Under the pieces are notes generated by a model that saw nothing but the letters and a program-made list of their open reading frames with translations, did no database searches and had not been told where the DNA came from. A stretch of 64,000 nucleotides of DNA from NCBI RefSeq assembly GCF_000379685.1, contig NZ_KB903261.1, positions 124,097 through 188,096 of the forward strand, read 5' to 3'. The DNA comes from Catelliglobosispora koreensis DSM 44566 (lineage in GTDB: Bacteria > Actinomycetota > Actinomycetes > Mycobacteriales > Micromonosporaceae). Below are positions 31,829 to 40,992 of this stretch, piece after piece; position 1 is the first letter of the stretch; each line of letters begins with the position of its first letter. The position numbers were made by a program, and so were the translations under genes.

Positions 31829-32788
31829 CTAAGGACGGTCAACGAGTTGCTGGGTCCACACTGCGATGTAGGTCAGGGCCGGCTCGGCTACCGGGCCGTC
31901 CGCCGGCGCTGACGATGGCCGGGTGATATTGATATCGCCGAAGTGCAGCGACGATCGGCCGACGGCACGCCCGGTCAGCGGATCGAACAAGATCTCCTGA
32001 CCGTAGTCGTTTTCCACGAAGCGGATCGCGACGAGGGGCCGCCCGTCAAAGGTGATCTCACGAGCGGCAAGCCCGTTGATTCCTTTGTAGGACCGAAAAA
32101 GCGCGGCACGCAACGTCGGCGACAGCGCGATCTCGTGACTGGTGTAAAGCCCACCCATCGCGTCCCACAACTGCTGGTCGACCGACCACTTGTCGTGGGT
32201 GCCGGTCGAGGCGCGCAGCGCGGCCAGCAGAGCCGACGGCTCGGTGGGCAAGGATGCCAGCCAGGCGAGCGTCGGGAACCGTACCCCCGGCTCGGCGGCC
32301 GGTTCATTGGTCGCTCCGCCAGCACGAGGACCGGAAAGCAGGTCGGCGCCGTCGGCCTCTAGCCGCAGTGGCGTGCCCCCGTTGGGGTCGAGCCACATCT
32401 GGCGGGCCTGCGTTTCCAGCTCTCCGGTGTTGCCATTGACGGACAGTTTCGCCGCCCAGCCACGGATCTCGGTGTAGACGATCTTTCCGTCAGGAAGGAC
32501 GATCGGCGGAGTCTGTGCGGCGACCGCCGCCAGGGCGTCCAAAGTAGGGCCAAGCTCCAGCGGCGTTCCTGCCAAATACCGTGGTGCGTCACCGGAGTTG
32601 CCGACGATGGAAAAGATCGATCCCGCGGCGAGCACCGTGAGGGCGGCACCAGCCACCGGGATCAGGAAGCGGCGGCGGGAAATGCTGTGCCGCTTGGCTT
32701 CCAGTTGCGTGATGCGATACCAGGTGCGCGTTACCGACTCATCGGTGGGCTGGGGCGCCAGCGCGCGTACCCCATCTAGGTCTGTCAT
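31829..32788 (-). CDS. CU044_5270-type membrane protein, sigma-factor partner
   Basis: A 319-residue protein: residues 1-40 cytoplasmic, one membrane helix (about 43-63, RFLIPVAGAALTVLAAGSIFS), and a 250-residue external domain with KIVYTEIRGWAAKLSVNGNTGELETQ and REITFDGRPLVAIRFVEN. This arrangement is that of the CU044_5270 family, which in actinobacteria is encoded right after an ECF sigma factor, as here (4-base overlap 32785-32788). It may act as an anti-sigma or sensor protein, although no classical zinc anti-sigma motif (HxxxCxxC) is seen. The short N-terminal cytoplasmic segment would contact the sigma factor; inferred. Confidence 0.75.
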   Translation of the reverse strand: MTDLDGVRALAPQPTDESVTRTWYRITQLEAKRHSISRRRFLIPVAGAALTVLAAGSIFSIVGNSGDAPRYLAGTPLELGPTLDALAAVAAQTPPIVLPDGKIVYTEIRGWAAKLSVNGNTGELETQARQMWLDPNGGTPLRLEADGADLLSGPRAGGATNEPAAEPGVRFPTLAWLASLPTEPSALLAALRASTGTHDKWSVDQQLWDAMGGLYTSHEIALSPTLRAALFRSYKGINGLAAREITFDGRPLVAIRFVENDYGQEILFDPLTGRAVGRSSLHFGDINITRPSSAPADGPVAEPALTYIAVWTQQLVDRP

Positions 32789-33306
32789 GTGTTGTCTCCG
32801 AGGGCTTTGCGGACCTTCGTCCGTGCGCGGTGCAGCGCGGACTGGACCGATCCGAGCGGGATGTCGAGAGCGGTGGCGATTTCCTCATAGGTCAGCTCGG
32901 CGATGGCGAAGAGCAGCAGCACTTCGCGCTGGCGCCGGGGAAGTTTCGCCAGGGTGCCCGCGACTTTGGCGATGGCGCGCTTGGCATCGATGCGATCATC
33001 GGCGCTGCCGTCCAATGTGGACAGCTCGGTAACCGCTAGCGCCTTTAGCGTTCGCAGCTCGGTGCGCTTATGCCTGCGCAGCAGATTGGAGCAGATGCCG
33101 TAAAGCCACGGCAGCATCGCGCCGCGCTCCGGATCGAATCGATGACGTTGCTCGTGTGCGACAAGAAACGTCTGCGCCACAATGTCTTCCGCGACGTGTT
33201 CGCCAACGCGCTGCGTGGCGTAGCGCAACAGATCACGCGCGTAGCGCTCGAACATGCCGCCGATGTCGCTCGGGCCGAGGTCCGTGGTTTCGGCCAGTGT
33301 GGTCAT
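32785..33306 (-). CDS. ECF-family RNA polymerase sigma factor
   Basis: A 173-residue sigma-70 family protein of the extracytoplasmic function group. Region 2 is FERYARDLLRYATQRVGEHVAEDIVAQTFLVAHEQRHRF, with PWLYGICSNLLRRHKR following; region 4 is LPRRQREVLLLFAIAELTYEEIATALDIPLGSVQSALHRARTKVRKAL. ATG 33306 is used because an upstream extension has no ribosome binding site and runs towards purL. The start codon lies in the loop of a perfect 12-bp inverted repeat (33291-33330), which could control translation. Its partner membrane protein overlaps downstream. Confidence 0.92.
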   Translation of the reverse strand: MTTLAETTDLGPSDIGGMFERYARDLLRYATQRVGEHVAEDIVAQTFLVAHEQRHRFDPERGAMLPWLYGICSNLLRRHKRTELRTLKALAVTELSTLDGSADDRIDAKRAIAKVAGTLAKLPRRQREVLLLFAIAELTYEEIATALDIPLGSVQSALHRARTKVRKALGDNT

Positions 33307-33330
33307 ATCTTTACTTGCCCACACTGGCCG
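33291..33330 (-). promoter_or_regulatory. 12-bp inverted repeat with the sigma-factor ATG in its loop
   Basis: CGGCCAGTGTGG (33291-33302) and CCACACTGGCCG (33319-33330) are exact complements separated by 16 bases containing the ATG (33306-33304 on minus). There is no T-run. It also lies 17 bases downstream of the purL stop, so it may additionally limit read-through from the purSQL operon. Confidence 0.6.
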
Positions 33331-33346
33331 TCCTTGTTCCCGGCTT

Positions 33347-35590
33347 TTAGCCGAACAGTTTCGGCAAGGTCTCCGACCAGGCACTGCGCAGCTCGTCGAG
33401 CGGAATCTCGAACTGATCGCGGAATACCAGCGACGATCCTCCGGTGACCCCGATGACGCTGTGCGGAATCTCGTGCTCGGTCACCAGGGCTTCGAACGCC
33501 TGGCGGTGCCCGACCGAGACCGCGACGAGAATGCGGCTTGCCGATTCGCTGAACAGCGTCACGAACGGGTCCGAGCCGAGGCTGACCGTCGCGCCAATGT
33601 TCTTGCGCAGCGCCGATTCCACGAGGGCCTGTGCCAGACCGCCATCGGAGAGGTCGTGCGCCGCGTGCACCAGGCCCGAGGCCGACGCACGCTGCATCAG
33701 GCTGGCCAGCGTTTGCTCCCGGCCCAGGTCGACGCGCGGTGGCTTGCCGCCCAGGTGCTCGTGCGTGACCCACGCCCACTCCGAGCCGGAGAACTCAGCT
33801 GTCGTCTCACCAAGGAGGAACAGCACGTCGTCGGCTTGGGTGAAGCCCATCGGGATGCGCTGGGACACATCGTCCAGCACACCGAGGACACCCACGATCG
33901 GCGTCGGGTGGATCGCCACCGCACCGGTCTGGTTGTAGAAGCTGACGTTGCCGCCCGTGACCGGGATGCCCAGCTCCTGGCAACCGTCGGCCAGACCGCG
34001 CACGGCCTCGGCGAACTGCCACATGACCGCTGGGTCTTCGGGCGAGCCGAAGTTGAGACAGTCCGTGACGGCGACCGGGGTGGCGCCGGTGACAGCGACA
34101 TTGCGGAAAGCCTCCGCCAGCGCCAGCTTCGCGCCCTCATAAGGATCAAGCCGGGTGTACCGCGAATTGCCGTCGACCGACAGGGCAACGCCAAGACCGG
34201 ATTCTTCGTCGATGCGAATGATCCCGGAGTCCTCAGGTTGCGCGAGGACCGTGTTGCCCAGCACGTAGCGGTCGTATTGCTCGGTGACCCACGTCTTGTC
34301 GCACAGGTTCGGCGACGCGACCAAGCGCAGCAGCGTCTCACGCAGTTCGTCTGGAGTGGACGGACGCGGCAGCGTCTCGGCGCGGTCAGCCTGCAGCAGG
34401 ATGAGGTCGGCTGGCTCGCGCAGCGGACGGGCGTAAACCGGTCCGTCGTCAGCGAGGCTGCCCGGCGGCACGTCCACGACGGTCTCGCCGTGCCATGTCA
34501 CGCGGACGCGGCCAGTGTCGGTGACGGTGCCGATCGGGGTCGCGATCACGCCCCACACGCTGGCCACGCCAAGCACGGCGTCCAAGTTGGACGGCTCGAC
34601 GATGAACAGCATGCGCTCCTGCGACTCGCTGGCCAGCACCTCATGCGGCTCCATGGAAGCCTCACGCAGGTGGACTTTCTCCAGCTGGACGTCCATGCCC
34701 GTGCCAGCCGCGGCGGCGGTCTCGGTCAGCGCGCAGGTGAGCCCGGCACCACCGAGGTCTTGCACACCAACGATCAGCTTTGATTCGTAAAGCTCCAGGC
34801 ACGACTCGATCAGCAGCTTCTCGATGAACGGGTCGCCGACCTGAACGCTCGGGCGCCGCTGCTCGGAACCTTCGTCGAAGGTCGCGCTGGCGAGCACCGA
34901 GACACCGCCGATGCCGTCACGGCCGGTCTTGGCGCCCATGAGCACCACGATGTTGCCCGGTCCCACGGCGGCTTTGTTCTGCAGGCGGTCAGCCGGAAGG
35001 ACGCCGACGCACAGGGCGTTGACGAGCGGGTTGCCTTGGTAGGACGGGTCGAACACGACCTCGCCGCCAATGTTGGGCAACCCGAGGCAGTTGCCGTAGC
35101 CGCCGATGCCGCCAACCACGCCAGGCAGGACCCGGCGAGTGTCGGGGTGGTCGGCCGCGCCGAAGCGCAGCGGGTCCATCACCGCGACCGGGCGGGCGCC
35201 CATGGCGAGGATGTCGCGGACGATGCCGCCAACGCCCGTCGCCGCGCCCTGGTGTGGCTCCACAAAGGACGGGTGGTTGTGCGACTCGACCTTGAACGTC
35301 ACGGCCAGCGTGTCGGTGATCGCGATAACGCCGGCGTTCTCACCGATGCCCGCGAGCATGCGGTCAGAGGGCGGGGCCTTCTCGCCGAACTGCTTGAGGT
35401 GAATCTTGCTCGACTTGTAAGAGCAGTGCTCGCTCCACATGATCGAGTACATCGCTAGCTCTGACTGGGTCGGCCGACGGCCCAGGATCTGGCGGATGCG
35501 CAGGTATTCGTCTTCCTTCAAGCCCAGTTCCGCGAAAGGCTGCAGCTCGTCTGGAGTGGAATCAGCGCGCTCAACGGTATCGATGCTCAT
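33347..35590 (-). CDS. purL: Phosphoribosylformylglycinamidine synthase, large subunit
   Basis: A 747-residue small-type PurL, the ATP-dependent FGAM synthetase subunit that works with PurQ and PurS. Conserved regions include [20 protein letters not shown] near residue 40, [60 protein letters not shown], and [16 protein letters not shown]. It lacks the glutaminase domain found in the large enterobacterial form. Its start overlaps purQ by four bases (35587-35590), making purS-purQ-purL a coupled operon. Confidence 0.97.
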   Translation of the reverse strand: MSIDTVERADSTPDELQPFAELGLKEDEYLRIRQILGRRPTQSELAMYSIMWSEHCSYKSSKIHLKQFGEKAPPSDRMLAGIGENAGVIAITDTLAVTFKVESHNHPSFVEPHQGAATGVGGIVRDILAMGARPVAVMDPLRFGAADHPDTRRVLPGVVGGIGGYGNCLGLPNIGGEVVFDPSYQGNPLVNALCVGVLPADRLQNKAAVGPGNIVVLMGAKTGRDGIGGVSVLASATFDEGSEQRRPSVQVGDPFIEKLLIESCLELYESKLIVGVQDLGGAGLTCALTETAAAAGTGMDVQLEKVHLREASMEPHEVLASESQERMLFIVEPSNLDAVLGVASVWGVIATPIGTVTDTGRVRVTWHGETVVDVPPGSLADDGPVYARPLREPADLILLQADRAETLPRPSTPDELRETLLRLVASPNLCDKTWVTEQYDRYVLGNTVLAQPEDSGIIRIDEESGLGVALSVDGNSRYTRLDPYEGAKLALAEAFRNVAVTGATPVAVTDCLNFGSPEDPAVMWQFAEAVRGLADGCQELGIPVTGGNVSFYNQTGAVAIHPTPIVGVLGVLDDVSQRIPMGFTQADDVLFLLGETTAEFSGSEWAWVTHEHLGGKPPRVDLGREQTLASLMQRASASGLVHAAHDLSDGGLAQALVESALRKNIGATVSLGSDPFVTLFSESASRILVAVSVGHRQAFEALVTEHEIPHSVIGVTGGSSLVFRDQFEIPLDELRSAWSETLPKLFG

Positions 35591-36264
35591 GCTTTCACGC
35601 CCGCGATGTGCTTGATGACTGAAGTGAAGAAGCCGAGACCGTCGAGGGACGGGCCGGTCAGGTCTTCAACGGCGTGCTCCGGGTGCGGCATGATGCCGAG
35701 CACGTTGCCCGCCTCATTGCGGATCGCGGCGATGTCACGCATCGAGCCGTTGGGGTTGCCGTTGTGATAGCGCGCGACGATCTGCCCGTTGGCTTCCAGC
35801 TCATCGAGCGTCTTGTCGTCGGCGACGTAGCAGCCTTCGCCGTTCTTGACCGGGATCAGGATTTCCTGGCCCTCGCTGTAGTCACCGGTCCAGACGCCTT
35901 CGACGCTGGTGAACCGGAGCCACTGGTCGCGGTTGCGAAAGTGCAGGTGCTGGTTGCGGGTCAGCGCACCGGGCAGCAGGTGTGCCTCACAGAGGATCTG
36001 GAAGCCGTTGCAGATGCCCAGCACGGGCAGTCCTGCGCCAGCGGCCGCCTTGATCGAGTCCATCACCGGCGCGAAGCGGGCGATCGCTCCGCAGCGCAGG
36101 TAGTCACCGTAGGAGAAGCCACCCGGCAGAACCACGGCGTCAACGCCATGCAGATCGGGGTCGGCGTGCCAAAGGCGGACCGTCTCGGCGCCGGCGATGC
36201 GCGCCGCACGGGCCGCGTCCCCATCGTCAAGTGACCCAGGGAAGGTCACAACGCCTATTTTCAC
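35587..36264 (-). CDS. purQ: FGAM synthase glutaminase subunit
   Basis: A 225-residue class I glutamine amidotransferase that supplies ammonia to PurL. The nucleophile Cys is in [20 protein letters not shown], oxyanion region in [20 protein letters not shown], and the His-Glu pair in [12 protein letters not shown]. It overlaps purS (36261-36264) and purL (35587-35590) by four bases each. Confidence 0.97.
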   Translation of the reverse strand: MKIGVVTFPGSLDDGDAARAARIAGAETVRLWHADPDLHGVDAVVLPGGFSYGDYLRCGAIARFAPVMDSIKAAAGAGLPVLGICNGFQILCEAHLLPGALTRNQHLHFRNRDQWLRFTSVEGVWTGDYSEGQEILIPVKNGEGCYVADDKTLDELEANGQIVARYHNGNPNGSMRDIAAIRNEAGNVLGIMPHPEHAVEDLTGPSLDGLGFFTSVIKHIAGVKA

Positions 36265-36500
36265 GCCTCTTCTACCTTTATCTGGAAGTCCTCGATGACG
36301 GGGTTAGCCAGCAGCTTGTCGGCGATCTCGCGGGCCCGCTCCAAGTCGGCTTCCCCTTCGAATTCGATCTCCACGCGACGGCCGATCCGGACCGAGGCGA
36401 CGTCACTGACGCCTAGGCGGGGAAGGGCATTGGCGACGGCTTGACCTTGTGGGTCGAGAATTTCGGGCTTGAGCATGACGTCAACCACGACGCGAGCCAC
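36261..36500 (-). CDS. purS: FGAM synthase subunit PurS
   Basis: A 79-residue protein needed for assembly of the PurL-PurQ complex. [27 protein letters not shown] and VSDVRIGR-like [16 protein letters not shown] match the family, with a C-terminal [20 protein letters not shown] 36500 follows GGAGATCACC. First gene of the minus-strand purSQL operon; no riboswitch-like fold is visible in the 77 bases upstream. Confidence 0.96.
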   Translation of the reverse strand: MARVVVDVMLKPEILDPQGQAVANALPRLGVSDVASVRIGRRVEIEFEGEADLERAREIADKLLANPVIEDFQIKVEEA

Positions 36501-36577
36501 GGTGATCTCCTAAAACGGGGGGTCAGGCGGGCAATGACCAGCCTACCGGCACCCTGACAGGTGGCTTCTCAGGGGAC

Positions 36578-37180
36578 TCAGAAGGCTGAGACAGCCGTCA
36601 CTATGGCGAGGATGAGGCAAACTCCGGCACCGGTATACCGAATCAACGACAGCCTCACGCGCCTCAGCAGCCACCGCCCGCCAATGACGGCAAGGCCCGA
36701 AACCAGGGCTAGCGCCAGCCATGCCCCCAGGCCAGTGCCGATGGCGTTATTGCCGCTGGCGACCAGTGCGGCCGTCGCCAGCTGAGACAGATCACCCCAC
36801 TCGGCGGCGAACAGCACCAGGAAACTCGCCCCGGCCGCTTTGAGCCCGCGCTTCGGTTCGCGGATCTTCGCCGAATACTCCTGTTCGGCTTCCACTTCTT
36901 CCGCGTCAGCCTTCGAGGCGCCGCGGGCCAGCACGAAGGCGCCAACTAGGAAGAGCCCTGCGGCCACGAGCTGAACCGGCTTGGCCGGAAGCTTGGAAAT
37001 GAAATGACCAGCAGTTACGGCGACCAGGCACTGAATCGCGAAGGCGGCCACCACGCCAATCCAAGTCGGCAGAGCCGGGTAGCGCGTAGAAAGCACGAGG
37101 GTGGCGACAAACGTCTTGTCGGGGAGCTCAACCGGGAAGACGGTGACGAATGCGATAGCCAGCGCCCCCAGAAACTCCAC
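36578..37180 (-). CDS. TMEM165/GDT1 (UPF0016) family transporter
   Basis: A 200-residue membrane protein with six helices in two homologous halves. The family motif E-x-G-D-[KR]-[TS] appears as FPVELPDKTFVATLVLSTRY in the first half and LFAAEWGDLSQLATAALVAS in the second. A charged loop (KADAEEVEAEQEYSAKIREP) joins the halves. GDT1 proteins export or exchange Mn2+ or Ca2+; actinobacterial members are likely manganese exporters. Start GTG 37180; divergent from the phosphotransferase gene. Confidence 0.88.
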   Translation of the reverse strand: MEFLGALAIAFVTVFPVELPDKTFVATLVLSTRYPALPTWIGVVAAFAIQCLVAVTAGHFISKLPAKPVQLVAAGLFLVGAFVLARGASKADAEEVEAEQEYSAKIREPKRGLKAAGASFLVLFAAEWGDLSQLATAALVASGNNAIGTGLGAWLALALVSGLAVIGGRWLLRRVRLSLIRYTGAGVCLILAIVTAVSAF

Positions 37181-37236
37181 TGACCGAGCCTAGATCAGCA
37201 ATAAGGGTGTGCGGAACGAGACCCACTACCGCTAAC

Positions 37237-38325
37237 GTGACGCGCGTGTCTCGCGAAGTGACCTTGGTCCTTACCGATGGCCGGGTTCTGCCGTCGTTTC
37301 ACGTGGAACTGCCCTGGTGGCAGGAGGTGGCCGAGATCATCGCGGCCGCGAAGGCCCGATTCGGGCTGGACCTTGCCATCTTGCGCATCCTGAGCACGGA
37401 GCCCGGCCGGCCTAACGGTGGTGGCCAAGTTACCTACCTCGCCCAGGGCGGCGAGACCCCTATCCCCGAAGACGATCACCCGCTGCGGCCGGATTACGCC
37501 AAGCAAGGCGGTCCCGCGCGGACCCTCGCCTGGGCCCAGCAAGCGTTAGGCAAACGTATCGTCAACGCGGAACAGAAGCGCACCTGGAATCTGTCCGCGA
37601 TCTGGAAGCTCGAAGTGGAAGGCGAAGCCGAGCCGGTGTGGCTCAAGCAGGTGCCGCACTTCTTCGCCCACGAACCCAGCGTTTTGCGCTACCTCGGCCA
37701 GCCGGTGCTCATAGCGGCCGGCCCTGAAGGCCGTCAGCTCATCGCCAACCTCCCGGGAACCGACCTTTACCAGGCGGATTTCCCCACCCTGATCGCCATC
37801 GTCAAGGACATCGTTCACATCCAGCTCCGTGCCGCGGCCGACTTGCCTCGCCTGCGTTCCCTCGGAGTGCCACCCATGATCTCGCTGCCGCCCGCCATAT
37901 CTTCTTCCGCGCCATGGGCCGCCACCCTGGCCGCGCGGGCGGCAGCGTGTGGGTTGCCGGAAACCCTGGTGCACGGCGATCTACACCCCGGCAACGTCTT
38001 CGGCACGGCCGAGCAGCGCACGATCATCGACTGGGGTGACTCGTTCATCGGCCACCCAGCCTTCGACATCATTCGCCTCACCGAGCGCCTGATGCCCGCA
38101 GACGCCGCCGCCGTCATCGCGTACTGGTCCGAACTTTGGCGAAACGCTTACCCTGGAAGCGATCCGATCCAGGCGATCGAGCTGCTCCGGCCACTGGCAG
38201 CGTTGCGGATGGCAGCGGTTTACCAGATGTTCCTCGACAACATCGAGCCCAGCGAACGGCCTTATCACGACGGCGATGTGGCGTCCTATGTGGACATCGC
38301 TCAGAGGATGGCACCAGGCGAGTAA
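37237..38325 (+). CDS. APH-family phosphotransferase with N-terminal extension
   Basis: A 362-residue protein. Residues 1-115 form an N-terminal beta-rich region (SREVTLVLTDGRVLPSFHVE) not found in classical APH enzymes; a kinase-like fold follows, with catalytic VHGDLHPGNVFG and metal-binding TIIDWGDSFIGHPAFDII near residues 245-280. These belong to the aminoglycoside phosphotransferase/choline kinase group; the substrate is unknown. The start is uncertain: GTG 37237 or GTG 37246, neither with a good ribosome binding site. The 3' end overlaps convergent purB by 25 bases. Confidence 0.78.
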   Translation: MTRVSREVTLVLTDGRVLPSFHVELPWWQEVAEIIAAAKARFGLDLAILRILSTEPGRPNGGGQVTYLAQGGETPIPEDDHPLRPDYAKQGGPARTLAWAQQALGKRIVNAEQKRTWNLSAIWKLEVEGEAEPVWLKQVPHFFAHEPSVLRYLGQPVLIAAGPEGRQLIANLPGTDLYQADFPTLIAIVKDIVHIQLRAAADLPRLRSLGVPPMISLPPAISSSAPWAATLAARAAACGLPETLVHGDLHPGNVFGTAEQRTIIDWGDSFIGHPAFDIIRLTERLMPADAAAVIAYWSELWRNAYPGSDPIQAIELLRPLAALRMAAVYQMFLDNIEPSERPYHDGDVASYVDIAQRMAPGE

Positions 38326-39719
38326 GCCGCCGCTTGCGGATAACGCGTCACGATCCCCTGCACGCGGGCGACGATCGCAGCGACTTGCGAAGGCGCCGAA
38401 CCAACAAAGGCAGATTTATCGCGTACCAAATCAGCGATCTCTGTTTTGGAAAGCTTGAGCCGGTCGTCGGCTGCCAGCCGGTCGAACAGATCGTTTTCCG
38501 CCTGGCCTTTTTCTCGCATCGCCAGGGCCACGCCGACCGCGTGCTCCTTGATCGCCTCATGCGCGACTTCCCGTCCCACGCCCTTCTTCACCGCGCCGAC
38601 AAGGACTTTCGTCGTCGCCAGGAACGGCAGATAGCGGTCGAGTTCGCGGTTGATCACGGCCGGATAGGCACCGAACTCATCGAGAACCGTGAGGAACGTC
38701 TGGAACAGTCCGTCCAGGGCGAAGAAAGCGTCGGGCAGAGCGACCCGCCGGACCACCGAGCACGAGACGTCGCCTTCGTTCCACTGATCGCCAGCCAGCT
38801 CACCGATCATGCTCACGTAACCGCGCACGATCACGGCGAGGCCATTGACGCGTTCGCTGGAGCGGGTGTTCATCTTGTGCGGCATGGCACTTGAGCCGAC
38901 CTGGCCGGGCTTGAAGCCTTCGGTCGCCAGCTCCTGGCCGACCATGAGCCGGATCGTCGTCGCGAGACTGCTCGGGGCACTGGCCGCCTGAGCCAGCGCG
39001 GTCACCACGTCATAGTCAAGCGAGCGTGGGTAAACCTGGCCCACGCTGTCGAGCACGTGGCTGAAGCCAAGGTGTTCGGCCACACGCTTTTCCAGCGACG
39101 CGACTTTGTCATCGTCACCGTCGAAGAGATCCAGCTGATCCGCGCTCGTGCCCACGGGACCCTTGATGCCACGCAACGGATAGCGCTGGATTAGGTCCTC
39201 GATCCGGTCGAACGCGATGAGCATTTCCTGAGCGGCGCTAGCGAAACGCTTGCCGAGCGTGGTCGCCTGAGCCGGCACGTTGTGTGAGCGGCCAGCCATG
39301 ATCGTGTCGCTGTACTCAGCGGCTCGTTCCCCGAGCTTCTTCAGTGACGTGACCATGCGATCGCGGATGAGCCCGAGCGCGTCGCGGATCTGCAGCTGCT
39401 CGACGTTTTCGGTCAGGTCACGCGACGTCATGCCCTTGTGCACGTGCTCGTGCCCGGCCAGATCGCTGAACTCTTCGATGCGGGCCTTGACGTCGTGGCG
39501 GGTCACCCGTTCCCGGGCCGCGATGTTGGGCAGGTCGACCCGGTCGAGCACGCGCTCGTAAGCCTCGATGACGCCGTCTTCCAGCGGAATGCCGAGATCG
39601 CGCTGTGCCTTCAGCACGGCTAGCCACAGCCGCCGCTCCGCCCGGATCTTCTCCTCTGGCGACCAGATGTTGACCATTTCACGGGAGGCATAGCGAGCCG
39701 CGAGCACGTTCGGAATCAC
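38301..39719 (-). CDS. purB: Adenylosuccinate lyase
   Basis: A 472-residue lyase of the fumarase/aspartase superfamily, used twice in purine synthesis (SAICAR to AICAR and adenylosuccinate to AMP). The superfamily signature GQVGSSAMPHKMNTRSSERVNG is intact, as are KGMTSRDLTENVEQLQIRDAL and MAGRSHNVPAQATTLGKR. The C-terminus differs from the short bacterial forms but agrees with actinobacterial members. Nine bases separate it from the thiolase gene on the same strand, so they may be co-transcribed. Confidence 0.96.
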   Translation of the reverse strand: MIPNVLAARYASREMVNIWSPEEKIRAERRLWLAVLKAQRDLGIPLEDGVIEAYERVLDRVDLPNIAARERVTRHDVKARIEEFSDLAGHEHVHKGMTSRDLTENVEQLQIRDALGLIRDRMVTSLKKLGERAAEYSDTIMAGRSHNVPAQATTLGKRFASAAQEMLIAFDRIEDLIQRYPLRGIKGPVGTSADQLDLFDGDDDKVASLEKRVAEHLGFSHVLDSVGQVYPRSLDYDVVTALAQAASAPSSLATTIRLMVGQELATEGFKPGQVGSSAMPHKMNTRSSERVNGLAVIVRGYVSMIGELAGDQWNEGDVSCSVVRRVALPDAFFALDGLFQTFLTVLDEFGAYPAVINRELDRYLPFLATTKVLVGAVKKGVGREVAHEAIKEHAVGVALAMREKGQAENDLFDRLAADDRLKLSKTEIADLVRDKSAFVGSAPSQVAAIVARVQGIVTRYPQAAAYSPGAIL

Positions 39720-39728
39720 GTGTCCAGC

Positions 39729-40976
39729 CTAACGCTCCAAGATCGCCGTCACGCCTTGGCCACCAGCTGCGCAAATGGAGATGAGCGCCCGGCCCTTGCC
39801 CTTTTGCGCGAGCAGTTTCGCGGCCGTGGCGATGATCCGCCCACCCGTCGCCGCGAACGGGTGCCCAGCGGCAAGCGACGAACCGTGCACGTTGAGCAAG
39901 GTCTGGTCGATCGTGCCCAGACCGTTGGCTTCCCAGGCGGCGAGCGTCGCGAGCACCTGCGAGGCGAAGGCCTCGTGGATCTCATAGAAGTCGAAGTCCT
40001 GCAGCTTGAGGCCTTGCTTTTGCAGCATCCGGGGCACGGCGTAGACCGGCGCCATGAGGAGACCTTCCGGCTCAGGGTCGCCGTGCACGAAATCGACCGC
40101 GGCCGTCTCCGCCGTGATGAAGTGCGCCTGAACGGGCAGCTTGTGTGCGGCGGCCCATTCGTCGCTCGCCAGCAATACCAGCGCCGCGCCGTCGGTCAGC
40201 GGCGTCGAGTTGCCCGCCGTCATCGTGCTGCCAAAGATCGGCTTGAGCTTGGCGAGTTTCTCCAAAGAGGAATCGGCGCGCAGATTCTGGTCGCGAGTCA
40301 GGCCGAGGTAGGGCGTGACGAGGTCGTCGAAGAACCCACTGTCATAGGCGGCGGCCAGCTTGCGGTGTGAGTCCAGGGCCAGCTCGTCTTGCGCCTCGCG
40401 CGTGATGCCCCACTTCTCGGCCGTGATGGCGGCGTGCTCACCCATCGACATGCCGGTACGAGGCTCCGCGTTACGGGGAATCTCCGGTTTGAACGGTTGC
40501 AATGGACGCAGACCCAGCGCTGCTTTGAGGCGCGCCCCGGTGCTGCGGGCGGCCCGCATCTCCATGAGCGTGCGGCGCATGTCTTCGTTGAGGGCCAGCG
40601 GAGCGTCCGAAGTGGTGTCCACGCCACCGCCGATGCCGGAATCCATCTGCCCCAAGGCGATTTTGTTAGCGATATAGGTGATCGCCTGCAGACCGGTGCC
40701 ACATGCTTGCTGGATATCGACCGCCGGGGTGCGGGCGTCGAGGCGGCTGCCGAGCACCGACTCCCGGGTGAGGTTGAAGTCTCGTGAGTGTTTCAGCACC
40801 GCACCGGCGGCGACCTCGCCAAGCTGCTCACCGGCCAAGCCAAATCGCGCGATCAAGCCATCGAGCGTCGCGGTCAGCATGTCTTGATTGGAGGCCTTCG
40901 CATATTTGCCGTTGGAACGGGCAAAAGGAATCCGGTTGCCACCAAGGACAGCCACACGCACGGTATTCTTACTCAC
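39729..40976 (-). CDS. fadA2: Acetyl-CoA C-acyltransferase (FadA2-like thiolase)
   Basis: A 415-residue thiolase that cleaves 3-oxoacyl-CoA. AVDIQQACGTGLQAITYIAN carries the nucleophilic Cys, GSSLAAGHPFAATGGRII the catalytic His, and SICAAGGQGVTAILE the second Cys. Sequence and neighbours correspond to Mycobacterium fadA2, which is likewise divergent from fabG4. GTG 40976 is chosen by homology (SKNTVRVAVLGGNRIPFARS); it has no ribosome binding site, lies inside a palindromic operator and only 16 bases from the divergent ATG, so the message may be leaderless. ATG 40994 is the alternative. Confidence 0.9.
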   Translation of the reverse strand: MSKNTVRVAVLGGNRIPFARSNGKYAKASNQDMLTATLDGLIARFGLAGEQLGEVAAGAVLKHSRDFNLTRESVLGSRLDARTPAVDIQQACGTGLQAITYIANKIALGQMDSGIGGGVDTTSDAPLALNEDMRRTLMEMRAARSTGARLKAALGLRPLQPFKPEIPRNAEPRTGMSMGEHAAITAEKWGITREAQDELALDSHRKLAAAYDSGFFDDLVTPYLGLTRDQNLRADSSLEKLAKLKPIFGSTMTAGNSTPLTDGAALVLLASDEWAAAHKLPVQAHFITAETAAVDFVHGDPEPEGLLMAPVYAVPRMLQKQGLKLQDFDFYEIHEAFASQVLATLAAWEANGLGTIDQTLLNVHGSSLAAGHPFAATGGRIIATAAKLLAQKGKGRALISICAAGGQGVTAILER

Positions 40977-40983
40977 GAGTAAG
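40968..40983. promoter_or_regulatory. TetR-type operator between fadA2 and fabG4
   Basis: CTTACTC-AC-GAGTAAG is a 16-base perfect dyad (7-bp arms). It covers the thiolase start codon and is 9 bases from the ATG of the divergent reductase. The 14-base core TTACTCACGAGTAA matches 12 of 14 positions of TTACGCGCGAGTAA at 57773-57786. Confidence 0.65.
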
Positions 40984-40992
40984 GTGTACCCC

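Noticed and set aside
33254..34783. Long plus-strand open frame (509 codons) opposite purL
   Set aside because: Composition is Arg/His/Gln-rich as expected for the complement of a GC-rich gene, with no recognisable motif, and purL on the other strand is unmistakable.
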